From: Lachnospiraceae bacterium
GTDB taxonomy: Bacteria; Bacillota; Clostridia; Lachnospirales; Lachnospiraceae
DNA: 64,000 nucleotides
Assembly: GCA_017399445.1 (NCBI GenBank)
Contig: JAFQCM010000089.1
Location: 62,001 to 126,000, forward strand
Direction of reading: 5' to 3'
Below the pieces are notes generated by a model that saw nothing but the letters and a program-made list of their open reading frames with translations, had not been told where the DNA came from and ran no database searches. The translations under genes and the position numbers were made by a program. Below, in pieces: positions 36,961 through 46,222 of this stretch (positions are counted from its first letter, which is position 1; the number at the start of each line of letters is the position of its first letter).

Positions 36961-37000
36961 GCAGAGACCAGGCATTCTTAATGCCTGGTCTCTGCTGTTT
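36961..37000 (+). terminator. very strong Rho-independent terminator
   Basis: A perfect 16-bp stem (36961-36976 with 36980-36995) and a 3-base loop, followed by TGTTT. It stands 18 bases after the hypothetical gene. Confidence 0.85.
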
Positions 37001-37059
37001 CTGGAAACCGTTATGAGTGGAAAGAGCAGAATAGTGTTAGAAGGGAGCATTTTTTAGTG

Positions 37060-37088
37060 TTGAATTATAAGGGGGATGTTATTATACT
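37060..37088 (+). promoter_or_regulatory. predicted promoter of the GH13 amylase gene
   Basis: TTGAAT (37060-37065), 17-base spacer, TATACT (37083-37088). The leader of about 140 bases to the ATG is strongly purine-rich on the coding strand (runs of GAAAGAAG type) and shows no hairpin or catabolite-response element that I could recognise. Confidence 0.5.
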
Positions 37089-37236
37089 AGAAGATATGAT
37101 ATGAGAAGAAAATAGAAGGTAGAATAAAAGACAGCAGAAATGTTGTAAATTAGAGAGATATGTAAATAAGAAAGATGGAAAGAAGAAATATAGAAAACAG
37201 AAAAGAGAAGAAAAAGGATAGAGAGGACGAGAGAAA

Positions 37237-39000
37237 ATGAATTTTGCAGCAGTATATCATAGAATGGCGGATAATATGTGTTATCCTTTGAATGAAGATG
37301 ATTTGATTATTAATATTAAAACAGATTATGATGTGAAACAGGTGTTTTTACATTATGGTGATCCTTTTGCAGCAGGTATTTTAGGTGGAAATGAAGCCTG
37401 GAGTGGGAAAAGGGAAGAAATTGTATTTAAGAAAAGACTACAGAATCACATTTGGTGGACAACTACTATAAAGCCGGAGTTTAAAAGATGCCGTTATTAT
37501 TTTGAACTGGTTACCAATGAAGGAGAAGTCTGGTTCTACACAGAAAACGGTTTCTATGATGAAAAACATAGAGAATTGTATGGAGGAACCATGCAGTGCT
37601 TCACTTTTCCATGGATGAATCCGGCAGATATTGGAAGAACTCCTCATTGGGTAACTTCTACGGTATGGTACCAGATTTTCCCAGAAAGATTTTGTAATGG
37701 AGATCCATCTATTAATCCAGAGGGAACGAAGCCTTGGGCAGGACCAGATGATAAGGTGAAAAATTCAGAGTTTTATGGTGGTGATTTAAAAGGAATTGAA
37801 TCTAAACTGGATTATTTACAAGATTTAGGAATTACAGGTCTTTATATGTGTCCGATTAATGAAGCACCTTCCAGTCATAAATATGATACTACCGATTATG
37901 AAAAAATCGATCCACATTTTGGTGATAAAGAAGTAATGAAAGAACTGGTAGCAAATGCTCATAAAAAAGGCATTCGGGTAATGCTGGATGGTGTGTTCAA
38001 TCATTGTGGAAGAAACTTTAAACCATGGCAGGACGTAGTGGAAAAAGGACCGGAATCCGAATATTACGACTGGTTTATGGTAAAGGAGTGGCCATTTAAA
38101 CAGAATGAGCATAATACGAAAAAAGGAAGATATTACTCTTTTGCCTTTGCAGATGATATGCCAAAGCTGAATACCAATAACAGAAAGGTAATTGATTATC
38201 TGTTAGATGTATGTGAAATGTGGGTAAAAGAATATGATATTGATGGACTTCGTTTAGATGTAGCAAACGAAATTTCTCACAAGTTCTGCAAAATGTTAAG
38301 AGAACGCATGAGAAGTTTAAAACCTGATTTTTATATTTTAGGAGAAATCTGGCATGATTCGGTAGAATGGCTTCGTGGAGATGAATTTGATGCAGTTATG
38401 AACTATCCATTAGCTGGAAGTATTTCAGAATTTTGGATTGATGAAGAAAAAGGAAAACATGAATTTGAATATGCCATTAACAGATGCTACACTATGTATA
38501 CACAGCAGATTAATGATGCATTATTTAACCTTTTAGATTCCCATGATACCATTCGTCTGATTACGAAAATTGGAAATCTGGATAAGTTTTATCAGCAGTT
38601 AGCGGTACTCTTTGCAATGCCGGGAAGTACCTGTATTTACTACGGAACCGAAATTGCTTTGGAAGGAAGTTATGACCCGGACTGCAGAAGATGTATGCCA
38701 TGGAAAGAAATTGAAGAAGGAAGATACAATGCTCGAATCGAAATTATGAAAAAACTGATTCACCTTAGAAAAGAAAATCCGTTATTTAGAAGCCGTAATT
38801 TCCATTTCACAGAAGAATATAAAGAAGACCGTTTGGTAGAATTTATGAAAATAGATAACTATGGAACAGATAAGATGCAGATACTTTTAAATTGTACGAA
38901 AGAGGATGTAGAAGTAAAAGTAACAGGAGAAATTCTCTTTGAAAATGGATTCCAGGATGGAATTTTGAAAAAAGATGGAGTGTTGATTGCCAGGATTTAA
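37237..39000 (+). CDS. GH13 alpha-glycosidase, neopullulanase/cyclomaltodextrinase-like
   Basis: Cytoplasmic starch-oligosaccharide hydrolase of 587 residues without signal peptide. An N-terminal beta domain of about 120 residues (CBM34-like) precedes the TIM barrel. The GH13 motifs are GVFNHCG, GLRLDVANEI (nucleophile Asp), ILGEIWHD (acid/base Glu) and LLDSHD (transition-state Asp). WYQIFPERFCNGDPSINPEG is typical of the neopullulanase/maltogenic amylase subgroup. It probably degrades maltodextrins made by the secreted pullulanase further along. Exact specificity is open. Confidence 0.9.
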   Translation: MNFAAVYHRMADNMCYPLNEDDLIINIKTDYDVKQVFLHYGDPFAAGILGGNEAWSGKREEIVFKKRLQNHIWWTTTIKPEFKRCRYYFELVTNEGEVWFYTENGFYDEKHRELYGGTMQCFTFPWMNPADIGRTPHWVTSTVWYQIFPERFCNGDPSINPEGTKPWAGPDDKVKNSEFYGGDLKGIESKLDYLQDLGITGLYMCPINEAPSSHKYDTTDYEKIDPHFGDKEVMKELVANAHKKGIRVMLDGVFNHCGRNFKPWQDVVEKGPESEYYDWFMVKEWPFKQNEHNTKKGRYYSFAFADDMPKLNTNNRKVIDYLLDVCEMWVKEYDIDGLRLDVANEISHKFCKMLRERMRSLKPDFYILGEIWHDSVEWLRGDEFDAVMNYPLAGSISEFWIDEEKGKHEFEYAINRCYTMYTQQINDALFNLLDSHDTIRLITKIGNLDKFYQQLAVLFAMPGSTCIYYGTEIALEGSYDPDCRRCMPWKEIEEGRYNARIEIMKKLIHLRKENPLFRSRNFHFTEEYKEDRLVEFMKIDNYGTDKMQILLNCTKEDVEVKVTGEILFENGFQDGILKKDGVLIARI

Positions 39001-39016
39001 ATAAAGAGTTGGGAGT

Positions 39017-39158
39017 GTTGGTAAAACGCACGCCCCGGACCGGCAGTGGAGCTTCCTAAGCAGGCTGAGACAACGCTGCGACGAACTAACTGTTAACTGC
39101 GACTAAGACACTGGGGTGAGGACCTCGTGCCTAAGTCGCAGTTAACAGCAAATTTCAA
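39017..39158. other. GC-rich structured intergenic element with long hairpin
   Basis: The 233-base gap between the amylase and glnS holds a block clearly richer in G+C than its surroundings. Within it a perfect 15-bp inverted repeat, CTGTTAACTGCGACT (39090-39104) with AGTCGCAGTTAACAG (39134-39148), continues inward through further short pairings (CAC/GTG, GGG/CC-type) with a few mismatches, giving a 59-base hairpin. CTGCGAC occurs a second time at 39076-39082, offering an alternative partner. No T run follows, so it is not a standard terminator. It could be a dispersed palindromic repeat, an RNA element in the glnS leader, or a fragment of a mobile sequence. Confidence 0.6.
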
Positions 39159-39233
39159 GAAACTCTTTTATTACATCCAATTTTGTGGTATCATAAACTA
39201 TATTAAGGCAGTATTACTTGAGGAGGAACTATT

Positions 39234-40907
39234 GTGGAATCAGAAAAAGAAATCATATCCAAGAATTTTATTGAACAGATTATTGAAAAAGATTTAGAGG
39301 AAGGAACCTATACAACCGTCTGTACACGTTTCCCACCGGAACCAAATGGTTATCTTCATATTGGACATGCAAAGTCTATTCTTTTAAATTATGGTCTTGC
39401 AAAAGAATATAACGGAAAGTTTCATATGCGTTTCGACGATACGAACCCAACAAAAGAAAAACAGGAATTTGTAGAATCCATAAAAAATGATATACAGTGG
39501 CTTGGTGCGGACTGGGAAGACCAGTTATTTTTTGCATCTGATTACTTTGAACAGATGTATGAAGCAGCTGTAAAGCTGATTAAGAAGGGAAAAGCCTTCG
39601 TATGTGATCTGAGTGCAGAGGAAATCAGAGAATATAGAGGTACTTTAAAAGAGCCTGGAAAAGAAAGTCCATACAGAAACAGAAGTGTAGAGGAAAATTT
39701 GAAACTTTTTGAAGAAATGAAAGAAGGAAAATACCAGGACGGAGAAAAGGTACTTCGTGCGAAAATTGATATGTCATCACCGAACATTAACATGCGCGAT
39801 CCTGTTATTTATCGTGTGGCTCGTATGACACATCATAATACAGGTGATAAGTGGTGCATTTATCCAATGTATGATTTTGCACATCCTATTGAAGATGCCA
39901 TTGAAGGAATTACTCATTCCATATGTACATTGGAATTTGAAGATCACAGACCATTGTACGAATGGGTGGTAAATGAATTAGAATACGAAAATCCACCAAA
40001 ACAGATTGAGTTTGCAAAATTGTATCTTACGAATGTAGTAACCGGGAAAAGATATATTAAGAAACTAGTGGAAGATGGTATTGTAGATGGATGGGATGAC
40101 CCAAGACTGGTATCCATTGCAGCTCTTAGAAGAAGAGGATTTACACCGGAATCTATTCAGAATTTTATTGAATTATGTGGTGTTTCCAAGGCACAAAGTT
40201 CTGTAGATTATGCAATGTTAGAATATTGTATCCGAGAAGATTTGAAGTTGAAAAAATCCAGAATGATGGCAGTGTTAGATCCGATTAAGTTAGTTATTGA
40301 TAACTATCCGGAAGGACAGGTAGAATATCTTGATGTTGCTAACAATTTAGAAAATGAAGAATTGGGATTCCGGAAGGTTCCGTTCTGTCGTGAACTGTAT
40401 ATTGACAGAGAAGATTTTATGGAAGAACCACCGAAGAAGTATTTCCGTTTGTTCCCAGGAAATGAAGTAAGATTAATGCATGCTTACTTTGTAAAATGTG
40501 AAAGCTTTGTAAAGGATGAAAATGGAAAGGTCATTGAAGTACATTGTACTTATGATCCGGAAACAAAGTGTGGCAGCGGATTTACAGGACGTAAAGTAAA
40601 AGGAACCATTCATTGGGTTCCGGCTCCATACGCAGTAAAAGCAGAAGTAAGATTATATGAGAACATTGTAGATGAAGAGAAAGGTGTTTATAATGAAGAT
40701 GGAAGTATTAATGTAAATCCAAATTCATTGACAGTATTAAAGGAATGCTATTTAGAGCCAAGCTTTGATGATGTAAAGGCTTATGACAGCTTCCAGTTTG
40801 TAAGACAGGGGTATTTCTGTGTAGATGCCAAAGATTCTTCACCAGAGCATTTAGTATTTAATAGAATTGTATCACTGAAGAGTTCATTTAAAATTGAGAA
40901 GAAATAG
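39234..40907 (+). CDS. glnS: glutaminyl-tRNA synthetase
   Basis: Class I synthetase charging tRNA-Gln directly, 557 residues. It starts with GTG at 39234 after GAGGAGG. HIGH motif in [20 protein letters not shown]; the Gln-specific stretch DGWDDPRL and [14 protein letters not shown] follow. The KMSKS-type loop reads [11 protein letters not shown] in place of the VMSKRK seen in E. coli GlnRS as I remember it, which may simply be the clade's variant. The C-terminal anticodon-binding beta barrels ([19 protein letters not shown]) are complete. Confidence 0.95.
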   Translation: MESEKEIISKNFIEQIIEKDLEEGTYTTVCTRFPPEPNGYLHIGHAKSILLNYGLAKEYNGKFHMRFDDTNPTKEKQEFVESIKNDIQWLGADWEDQLFFASDYFEQMYEAAVKLIKKGKAFVCDLSAEEIREYRGTLKEPGKESPYRNRSVEENLKLFEEMKEGKYQDGEKVLRAKIDMSSPNINMRDPVIYRVARMTHHNTGDKWCIYPMYDFAHPIEDAIEGITHSICTLEFEDHRPLYEWVVNELEYENPPKQIEFAKLYLTNVVTGKRYIKKLVEDGIVDGWDDPRLVSIAALRRRGFTPESIQNFIELCGVSKAQSSVDYAMLEYCIREDLKLKKSRMMAVLDPIKLVIDNYPEGQVEYLDVANNLENEELGFRKVPFCRELYIDREDFMEEPPKKYFRLFPGNEVRLMHAYFVKCESFVKDENGKVIEVHCTYDPETKCGSGFTGRKVKGTIHWVPAPYAVKAEVRLYENIVDEEKGVYNEDGSINVNPNSLTVLKECYLEPSFDDVKAYDSFQFVRQGYFCVDAKDSSPEHLVFNRIVSLKSSFKIEKK

Positions 40908-40920
40908 GAGGTAATCGGGG

Positions 40921-41772
40921 ATGAGTATTTTTGATGGATTGGGAAAGTTTGGTTTAGGAGATTTAGCAGGTTCAAATCTTTTTGAGGAAGAAAAGAAAAA
41001 GGAAGAAGCAGCAAAAAATCCTGCGGCAGCAAAAACAGAAGAAGAATTAGAAGCAGAAATGCTGTTGGATAAGAAATATAAATGTCCTCAGTGTGATAAA
41101 GAATTTACATCTAAAATTGTCCGTGCTGGAAAGGCGAAATTAATTGGAACAGATATTGATTTAAGATCCAGATATGAGCATATTGACTGTTCAAAATATG
41201 GTGTAATTCTTTGTCCACATTGTGGTTATGCAGCACTACCAAATTTTTTTAATGCCTGTACTACACCACAGTTGAAACTAATTAAGGAAAATATTTCAAT
41301 GAAGTATCAGGCAAAAGCTTATGATGGACCTATTTACACTTATGATGAAGCTATTGAAAGATATCAGATGGCATTAATTAACGCTCTTGTGAAAAAGGGA
41401 AAAGCAAGTGAAAAAGCATTTATCTGCTTGAAGAGTTCCTGGGTAGTTAGAGGAAAAGTTGAATCTTTAGATCCGGAAAAAGATGCAGCGGAAATCTATA
41501 AATTAAGAGAACAGGAGAAAGAATTTATCAAGAATGCATATGATGGATTTGTCAATGCAAGAAGCACAGAGTCATATCCAATGTGTGGTATGGATGAATA
41601 TACAGTAGACTATTTAATTGCAGTATTAGCTATGTGGAATGAAAAATATGATATTGCGTTACGTATGCTTTCTAATGTGATTTCTGCAAAAACAGTAAGC
41701 AAGAACCTAAAAGAAAAGGCTCAGGACTTAAAAGAAATGATTGCTAAGGAGAAGAAAGCTCACGAGGCGTAA
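40921..41772 (+). CDS. DUF2225 zinc-ribbon protein
   Basis: 283 residues. Acidic Ala/Glu-rich N terminus, then two CxxC pairs (KCPQCDKEF and LCPHCGYA) forming a likely zinc site, and a helical C-terminal half with TPR-like character (ERYQMALINALVKKGKASEK, NEKYDIALRMLSNVI). This arrangement matches DUF2225. The family is widely conserved in Clostridia without a known role. It lies 13 bases after glnS and six before the MocR-like gene, so the three are likely co-transcribed. Confidence 0.85.
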   Translation: MSIFDGLGKFGLGDLAGSNLFEEEKKKEEAAKNPAAAKTEEELEAEMLLDKKYKCPQCDKEFTSKIVRAGKAKLIGTDIDLRSRYEHIDCSKYGVILCPHCGYAALPNFFNACTTPQLKLIKENISMKYQAKAYDGPIYTYDEAIERYQMALINALVKKGKASEKAFICLKSSWVVRGKVESLDPEKDAAEIYKLREQEKEFIKNAYDGFVNARSTESYPMCGMDEYTVDYLIAVLAMWNEKYDIALRMLSNVISAKTVSKNLKEKAQDLKEMIAKEKKAHEA

Positions 41773-41777
41773 AAAGC

Positions 41778-43172
41778 ATGAATGAACTAACCATTAATTT
41801 AAATACTGCTTCAAAGCAGCCAATGTATGAACAAATATATGAATACATAAAATTTGAAATACAGCGGGGACATATTCCGCCAGAGGAAAAACTTCCTTCG
41901 ACCAGAGCCTTGTCAAAGTATTTGCAAATAAGCAGAAGTACTGTTGATTTAGCTTATGAACAGCTTGTTTCAGAAGGCTATATTGAAGCAGTACCTTGCA
42001 AAGGGTACTTTGTAAATAAAATAGAAGGACTTCATTATCTGGAAATTTTAAGAGAAAAAGAAAATGTAGAAAGAAAAATGCCAGAAGAAAAGTATTTGGT
42101 GGATTTTAAAGCAACCGGAATTGATTTAGACAGCTTTCCGTATAATACATGGAGAAAGCTGTCTAAAAACGTTTTGCTGGATGGAGAAAATGAATTATTC
42201 CATATGGGAGATTCTAAGGGAGAATGGGAACTTCGGTGTACCATAAGCAACTATCTTCATCAGGCAAGAGGGGTGAATTGTGATCCGGAACAGATTATTG
42301 TAGGTGCCGGAAGTGAGTATCTTCTTATGTTAATCAGCCGAATGCTAGGCAGAAGAAATATTGCGATGGAAAGTCCCACTTATAAACAGGCATATTATAT
42401 TTTAAAGAGTATGGAGCATAAAATAAATATGGTTCCCATGGATGAGGCTGGAATTTGTGTGGAAAATTTGAAAAAGACAGATTCCGATGTGGTTTATGTG
42501 ATGCCTTCCCACCAGTTTCCTTTAGGAATTGTTATGCCTTTAAAACGTCGTATGGAATTGCTTTCCTGGGCTTCCCAGAAGGAAGAACGTTATATTATAG
42601 AAGATGATTATGATAGTGAATTTCGATATAAAGGAAAACCAATTCCTGCTTTACAAGGGTATGATCACAGTCATAAGGTGATTTATCTTGGAACTTTTTC
42701 AAAATCCATTGCACCGGCAATTCGTATCAGTTACATGGTACTTCCAAAAACTTTAGTAAAGGTATTTGAAGAAACTTGTGGGTTTTATTCTTCTACAGTA
42801 TCTAGAGTAGACCAGACCATAGTAAAGAACTTTATCAAAGAAGGGTATTATGAACGTCATTTGAATAAAATGAGAGCTATTTATAAGGGAAAGCATGATA
42901 CATTAATTAATGAGTTAAAAGCATTTAAGAGTATGTGTCATATTGAAGGTGAAAATGCTGGTGTACATATGCTTCTTCATATTATAGATGGAAGAAAAGA
43001 AGAGGAACTAATTGCACTGGCAAAGTCAGTAGGCATCAGAGTATATGGGTTATCGGATTATTATATTTCAAAGGAAGATATGAAAGAAACCAGGCTTATT
43101 TTAGGATATGCTAATTTGAAAGAAAAAGAGATTATAGAGGCATGTAATATCTTAAAAAAGGTGTGGTTATAA
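41778..43172 (+). CDS. MocR-like GntR/aminotransferase transcriptional regulator
   Basis: 464 residues. The N-terminal winged helix of the GntR type (YEQIYEYIKFEIQRGHIPPE, LPSTRALSKYLQISRSTVDL) covers about residues 15-80, and a fold-type I aminotransferase-like domain the rest. The PLP Lys is predicted at 309 (GTFSKSIAPAIRISY), with EDDYDSEFRYKG as the conserved Asp region. Family members (e.g. PdxR) regulate B6 or amino-acid genes in response to PLP. No divergent target gene is adjacent, so the regulon is unknown. Confidence 0.9.
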   Translation: MNELTINLNTASKQPMYEQIYEYIKFEIQRGHIPPEEKLPSTRALSKYLQISRSTVDLAYEQLVSEGYIEAVPCKGYFVNKIEGLHYLEILREKENVERKMPEEKYLVDFKATGIDLDSFPYNTWRKLSKNVLLDGENELFHMGDSKGEWELRCTISNYLHQARGVNCDPEQIIVGAGSEYLLMLISRMLGRRNIAMESPTYKQAYYILKSMEHKINMVPMDEAGICVENLKKTDSDVVYVMPSHQFPLGIVMPLKRRMELLSWASQKEERYIIEDDYDSEFRYKGKPIPALQGYDHSHKVIYLGTFSKSIAPAIRISYMVLPKTLVKVFEETCGFYSSTVSRVDQTIVKNFIKEGYYERHLNKMRAIYKGKHDTLINELKAFKSMCHIEGENAGVHMLLHIIDGRKEEELIALAKSVGIRVYGLSDYYISKEDMKETRLILGYANLKEKEIIEACNILKKVWL

Positions 43173-43223
43173 AAAGAGAAATGTAAAAAATTGGATAAGA
43201 TAAGATACAATTTGAAAAAAGGC

Positions 43224-43252
43224 TTGCAAAATGGCGTTTTTTAGGGTATTAT
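43224..43252 (+). promoter_or_regulatory. predicted promoter of the Lys/Ala-rich protein gene
   Basis: TTGCAA (43224-43229), 17-base spacer, TATTAT (43247-43252); leader of about 68 bases with AGGAGGAG before the ATG. Confidence 0.6.
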
Positions 43253-43326
43253 TCTATTTAGTGGCGAGATACACATAAAAGTATAATATATAATAGCATA
43301 GCGAAAATACGAGGAGGAGTATTAGA

Positions 43327-43782
43327 ATGGCTACGAAGACAACAGAAACTAAAAAAGCAGAAGAAGCAGTAAAGGTGACAGCTGCTAAAGTTGAAGCTGA
43401 AGAAAAAGCAACAAAGACGGAGACTAAAACAACTGCAAAAGCAGTAAAAGAAGCAGAAGTGAAAGAAGAGGCTGCTAAAGAAGCACCAGCAAAGAAAACT
43501 GCTGCAAAGAAGACAACAGCAGAAAAGAAAACAACAACAAAGAAAACAACAACAAGAAAAACAGCTGCTGCAAAAGCAAAAGAAGTAACAGCTAAGGTGG
43601 TATTACAGTATCAGCATATTGAAGTGGAAGAAGTAGAATTATTAAACCGTTTCAAAGCCGATTGGGCAAAGATGGGAAGAGAAGAAAGCGAAATCACTGA
43701 TTTGGTAGCTTATGTTAAGCCAGAAGAATATTGTGTGTATTTTGTAGTAAACAATATTGATACTGTAAGAGTGTTCTTATAA
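43327..43782 (+). CDS. Lys/Ala/Thr-rich protein, DUF6465-like
   Basis: 151 residues. The first 90 are a low-complexity tail of Ala, Lys, Thr and Glu with repeats such as KKTAAKKTT and KKTTTRKTAAAK, similar in composition to histone-H1-like or HU-tail sequences. The last 60 form a compact domain (VVLQYQHIEVEEVELLNRFK, then TDLVAYVKPEEYCVYFVVNN) that I associate with DUF6465. A strong ribosome site and own promoter and terminator suggest high expression. DNA or RNA binding by the basic tail is plausible but unproven. Confidence 0.8.
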   Translation: MATKTTETKKAEEAVKVTAAKVEAEEKATKTETKTTAKAVKEAEVKEEAAKEAPAKKTAAKKTTAEKKTTTKKTTTRKTAAAKAKEVTAKVVLQYQHIEVEEVELLNRFKADWAKMGREESEITDLVAYVKPEEYCVYFVVNNIDTVRVFL

Positions 43783-43806
43783 TAAATTGAATAGCACATT
43801 ACATAG

Positions 43807-43839
43807 AAAAAAGGTTGCCCTTTGGGGCAGCCTTTTTTG
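43807..43839. terminator. bidirectional terminator between convergent genes
   Basis: AAAAAAGGTTGCCC (43807-43820) pairs with GGGCAGCCTTTTTT (43825-43838), one G-U pair, loop of four. A and T runs on either side make it suitable for both the + gene and the converging - gene. Confidence 0.85.
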
Positions 43840-43848
43840 TGTGAAATA

Positions 43849-44103
43849 TTATACAAGATTAATATAAGTTCTGGAAGAATTATTCAATGATATATTTTTG
43901 TGTACAGGAAGTTTAGTGGTTTTTAAAGTGTCAGTTTCATGATTATCTTCTGTTACATTTTTTTCTGCATCATTTTCTTCTACATCATCTTCTTCAAACA
44001 AAGAATCATATGCTTTTCTTTTTTTATCAATCATAACAAACATTGAAATAATTGCAGCTGATGCTGTAGCAAATAGCAAAAACTTTTTAAATTTTTTTGA
44101 CAT
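43849..44103 (-). CDS. 84-aa single-pass membrane hypothetical protein
   Basis: The only short minus-strand gene I accept. It begins MSKKFKKFLLFATASAAIIS with one helix (about 8-25), a basic stretch KKRK, then an acidic Asp/Glu-rich linker and a polar tail. AGAAAAGAGGTAATTA upstream of the ATG (complement strand) is a good ribosome site, and the gene lies neatly between the bidirectional terminator and a divergent gene. The function is unknown; it may be a small membrane protein with a cytoplasmic or exported tail. Confidence 0.65.
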   Translation of the reverse strand: MSKKFKKFLLFATASAAIISMFVMIDKKRKAYDSLFEEDDVEENDAEKNVTEDNHETDTLKTTKLPVHKNISLNNSSRTYINLV

Positions 44104-44311
44104 AGTAATTACCTCTTTTCTCTGACTTTCTTTGTAAGATTTATTTTAATATTATTTTTAACAAAATGGAAGTAAATAATAGGAGTTTATAAATATTTCA
44201 TACTTTAAGGAGAAATGTCATGGAAAGAATATGACAAATGTAACTAGTATTGAAAAAAGGTATATTATATAATCTATTTGAAAATAAATAAGAAAGCAAG
44301 GAGGAATTAAT

Positions 44312-44995
44312 ATGAGAAATACAATGGGAAATGTCTTATGGGGAATTGCCTTTATTGTGTTAGGAATTGGATTTGCAGGAAATGCGTTGGGAATCTGGAA
44401 CTTTAATTTGTTTTTTGATGGATGGTGGACTTTATTTATTATTGTTCCATGTGGTATCAGCATTATTCAAAATGGAGTTGGTACCGGTAATATTATAGGT
44501 CTGATTATAGGTATTATGCTGTTGATGTCATCCCAGAATATTATTAATGGAGCTACTGTGGGAGATTTGATTATTCCAATTATTTTAATCGTAATTGGAC
44601 TCAATTTTATTTTAAAAGGGAATAACGGGAAAGCCAGGAAAGTAGAAAAAACCATGTATAGCAATGGAAAGGTTGCAGCAGATTTATCTGCAGTATTTGG
44701 TGGACGAACAGTAAATTATCAAAATGAAGTATTTTCAGGTGCAACAGTAAATGCAGTGTTTGGCGGTGTGAAACTGGATTTAAGAAATGCTATCATTGAA
44801 GAAGATGTAGTAATTAATGCATCTGCCATATTTGGTGGAGTAGATATTCTTCTTCCGGATGGAGTACAGGTAAAAGTATCTTCTGTACCAATTTTTGGAG
44901 GCGTGTCAAATAAAATGCCATATTCCAATGGACCAATTAAAGCTGTAGTTTATGTGAATGCAACATGTATGTTTGGAGGAGTGGATATTAAATGA
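44312..44995 (+). CDS. LiaF-like membrane protein
   Basis: 227 residues. About four N-terminal membrane helices (GNVLWGIAFIVLGIGFAGNA and following), then a cytosolic or extracytosolic C-terminal beta-rich domain with the repeated pattern VFGG/IFGG (AVFGGRTVNYQ, AVFGGVKLDLR, AIFGGVDILLP, MFGGVDIK), typical of the LiaF C-terminal domain. LiaF proteins modulate cell-envelope stress signalling. It overlaps the next gene by four bases (ATGA). No LiaRS two-component genes are adjacent. Confidence 0.85.
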   Translation: MRNTMGNVLWGIAFIVLGIGFAGNALGIWNFNLFFDGWWTLFIIVPCGISIIQNGVGTGNIIGLIIGIMLLMSSQNIINGATVGDLIIPIILIVIGLNFILKGNNGKARKVEKTMYSNGKVAADLSAVFGGRTVNYQNEVFSGATVNAVFGGVKLDLRNAIIEEDVVINASAIFGGVDILLPDGVQVKVSSVPIFGGVSNKMPYSNGPIKAVVYVNATCMFGGVDIK

Positions 44996-45903
44996 CAGAG
45001 TTTCAAAAAATAGTAAAAGGTTTTGCTGTTGCTTTTGCCATCTTTTTAACCATATCCATTGTAGGTGGGATTTTTTCTGCCATTAGTTTTGGAATTGGCG
45101 GGCTTAACTGGATTGGAAATCAAAATGAAAGTAATGCTGGAGAAAATGAGGAACAGTTGAATTTTTATGATGCAGATAAAGTGAAAAGTATTAAACTAGA
45201 GCAGGTTGCCTGCAACATTGAAATTGTGGAAGGTGAAGAATTCAGCGTTTTCTCACAAAATATTACATCGTATAAGGAAAAATTGAGCAGTAATGGAGTA
45301 TTAAAAATAGAAAATGATAGTTTACCATTCTTTTCTTTTGGGAAACAAATCAATGGAAAAACTGCTAAAATTGTAATCACTGTTCCAAAAGAAACAGATA
45401 TAAAAAAAATCACTATTGGTGGTGGAGCCGGCAATATGAAATTGGAAAATATTGCTGCAGATAAGTTAGAAATTGATGCAGGGGCCGGTAACATAAATTT
45501 AAATGAAGTGAAAAGCAGTGAACTAGATATTGATGGTGGCGCTGGCAATATAGAAGGAAAGACCATCACAGCAGACAAAGTAGAAATTGATGCAGGAGTT
45601 GGAAATGTAGAATTTTATGAAGTAAACTTCGCTGACATTGATCTGGATTGTGGTATGGGAAATGTAAAAATTTCAGGTACAGTAGAAGGTGACAATAAGA
45701 TTGACTGTGGTGTAGGTGAAGTGGAAATTTTACTTGAAGATGAAATTGAAGAATATGATTTCTCTGTTGATAGTGGAGTGGGAAATATTAGCATTGACGG
45801 TAAAAAGTATGGAGAGGTAAATCATACCAACAGTGCTGCCAATCATTCTTTTGATATTGATGGTGGAGTTGGAAATTGTACTATTAAAGAAATAAACGAA
45901 TAA
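44992..45903 (+). CDS. DUF4097 beta-solenoid-like membrane-anchored protein
   Basis: 303 residues. One N-terminal membrane helix (about 9-32), an acidic linker, then a DUF4097 domain with at least six rungs spaced roughly 19-22 residues, marked by GGGAGNMKLENI, DAGAGNINLNEV, DGGAGNIEGKTI, DAGVGNVEFYEV, DCGMGNVKISG and DSGVGNISIDGK. It is a paralogue in plan of the product at 23700-24644. Coupled to the LiaF-like gene by a four-base overlap. Presumed envelope-stress role; binding partner unknown. Confidence 0.85.
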   Translation: MTEFQKIVKGFAVAFAIFLTISIVGGIFSAISFGIGGLNWIGNQNESNAGENEEQLNFYDADKVKSIKLEQVACNIEIVEGEEFSVFSQNITSYKEKLSSNGVLKIENDSLPFFSFGKQINGKTAKIVITVPKETDIKKITIGGGAGNMKLENIAADKLEIDAGAGNINLNEVKSSELDIDGGAGNIEGKTITADKVEIDAGVGNVEFYEVNFADIDLDCGMGNVKISGTVEGDNKIDCGVGEVEILLEDEIEEYDFSVDSGVGNISIDGKKYGEVNHTNSAANHSFDIDGGVGNCTIKEINE

Positions 45904-45937
45904 AAAAACATTAGATAGAAAACATAGAATAGAAAAG

Positions 45938-45985
45938 ATACCATGAGTAAAGTTGATAATATGCTTTACTCATGGTATTTGCTTT
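45938..45985 (+). terminator. Rho-independent terminator after the LiaF/DUF4097 pair
   Basis: A perfect 15-bp stem (45938-45952 with 45964-45978) and an 11-base loop, followed by TTGCTTTT. Confidence 0.85.
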
Positions 45986-46046
45986 TCTTAAATGGATATT
46001 CAAGAAGTTTCCAGTAAAAAATCTAATATTAAAATTATTGCTAACA

Positions 46047-46076
46047 TTCACTATATTTGCTATAATTTACTAGTTA
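46047..46076 (+). promoter_or_regulatory. predicted promoter of the foldase lipoprotein gene
   Basis: TTCACT (46047-46052), 18-base spacer, TATAAT (46071-46076) with TGC before it (extended -10). The transcript would have a leader of about 140 bases, unusually long for this window. I see no strong hairpin in it and cannot assign it to a riboswitch class. Confidence 0.5.
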
Positions 46077-46222
46077 TCATTGAGAAGAAAAGTATATTTG
46101 AGGTAACCGTTCAGCTATAGTATACAAAATAAGTGGATTGTATTTATGGAAAAATGCACTGATATTGCATGTTATGAGTGGAAATGTTACCATTTGATAT
46201 AAGTTTAGGAGAGTATAAATAG

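Noticed and set aside
44250..44273. Promoter TTGAAA...TATAAT before the LiaF-like gene
   Set aside because: The spacer is only 12 bases, too short for sigma-A; the true promoter was not identified.
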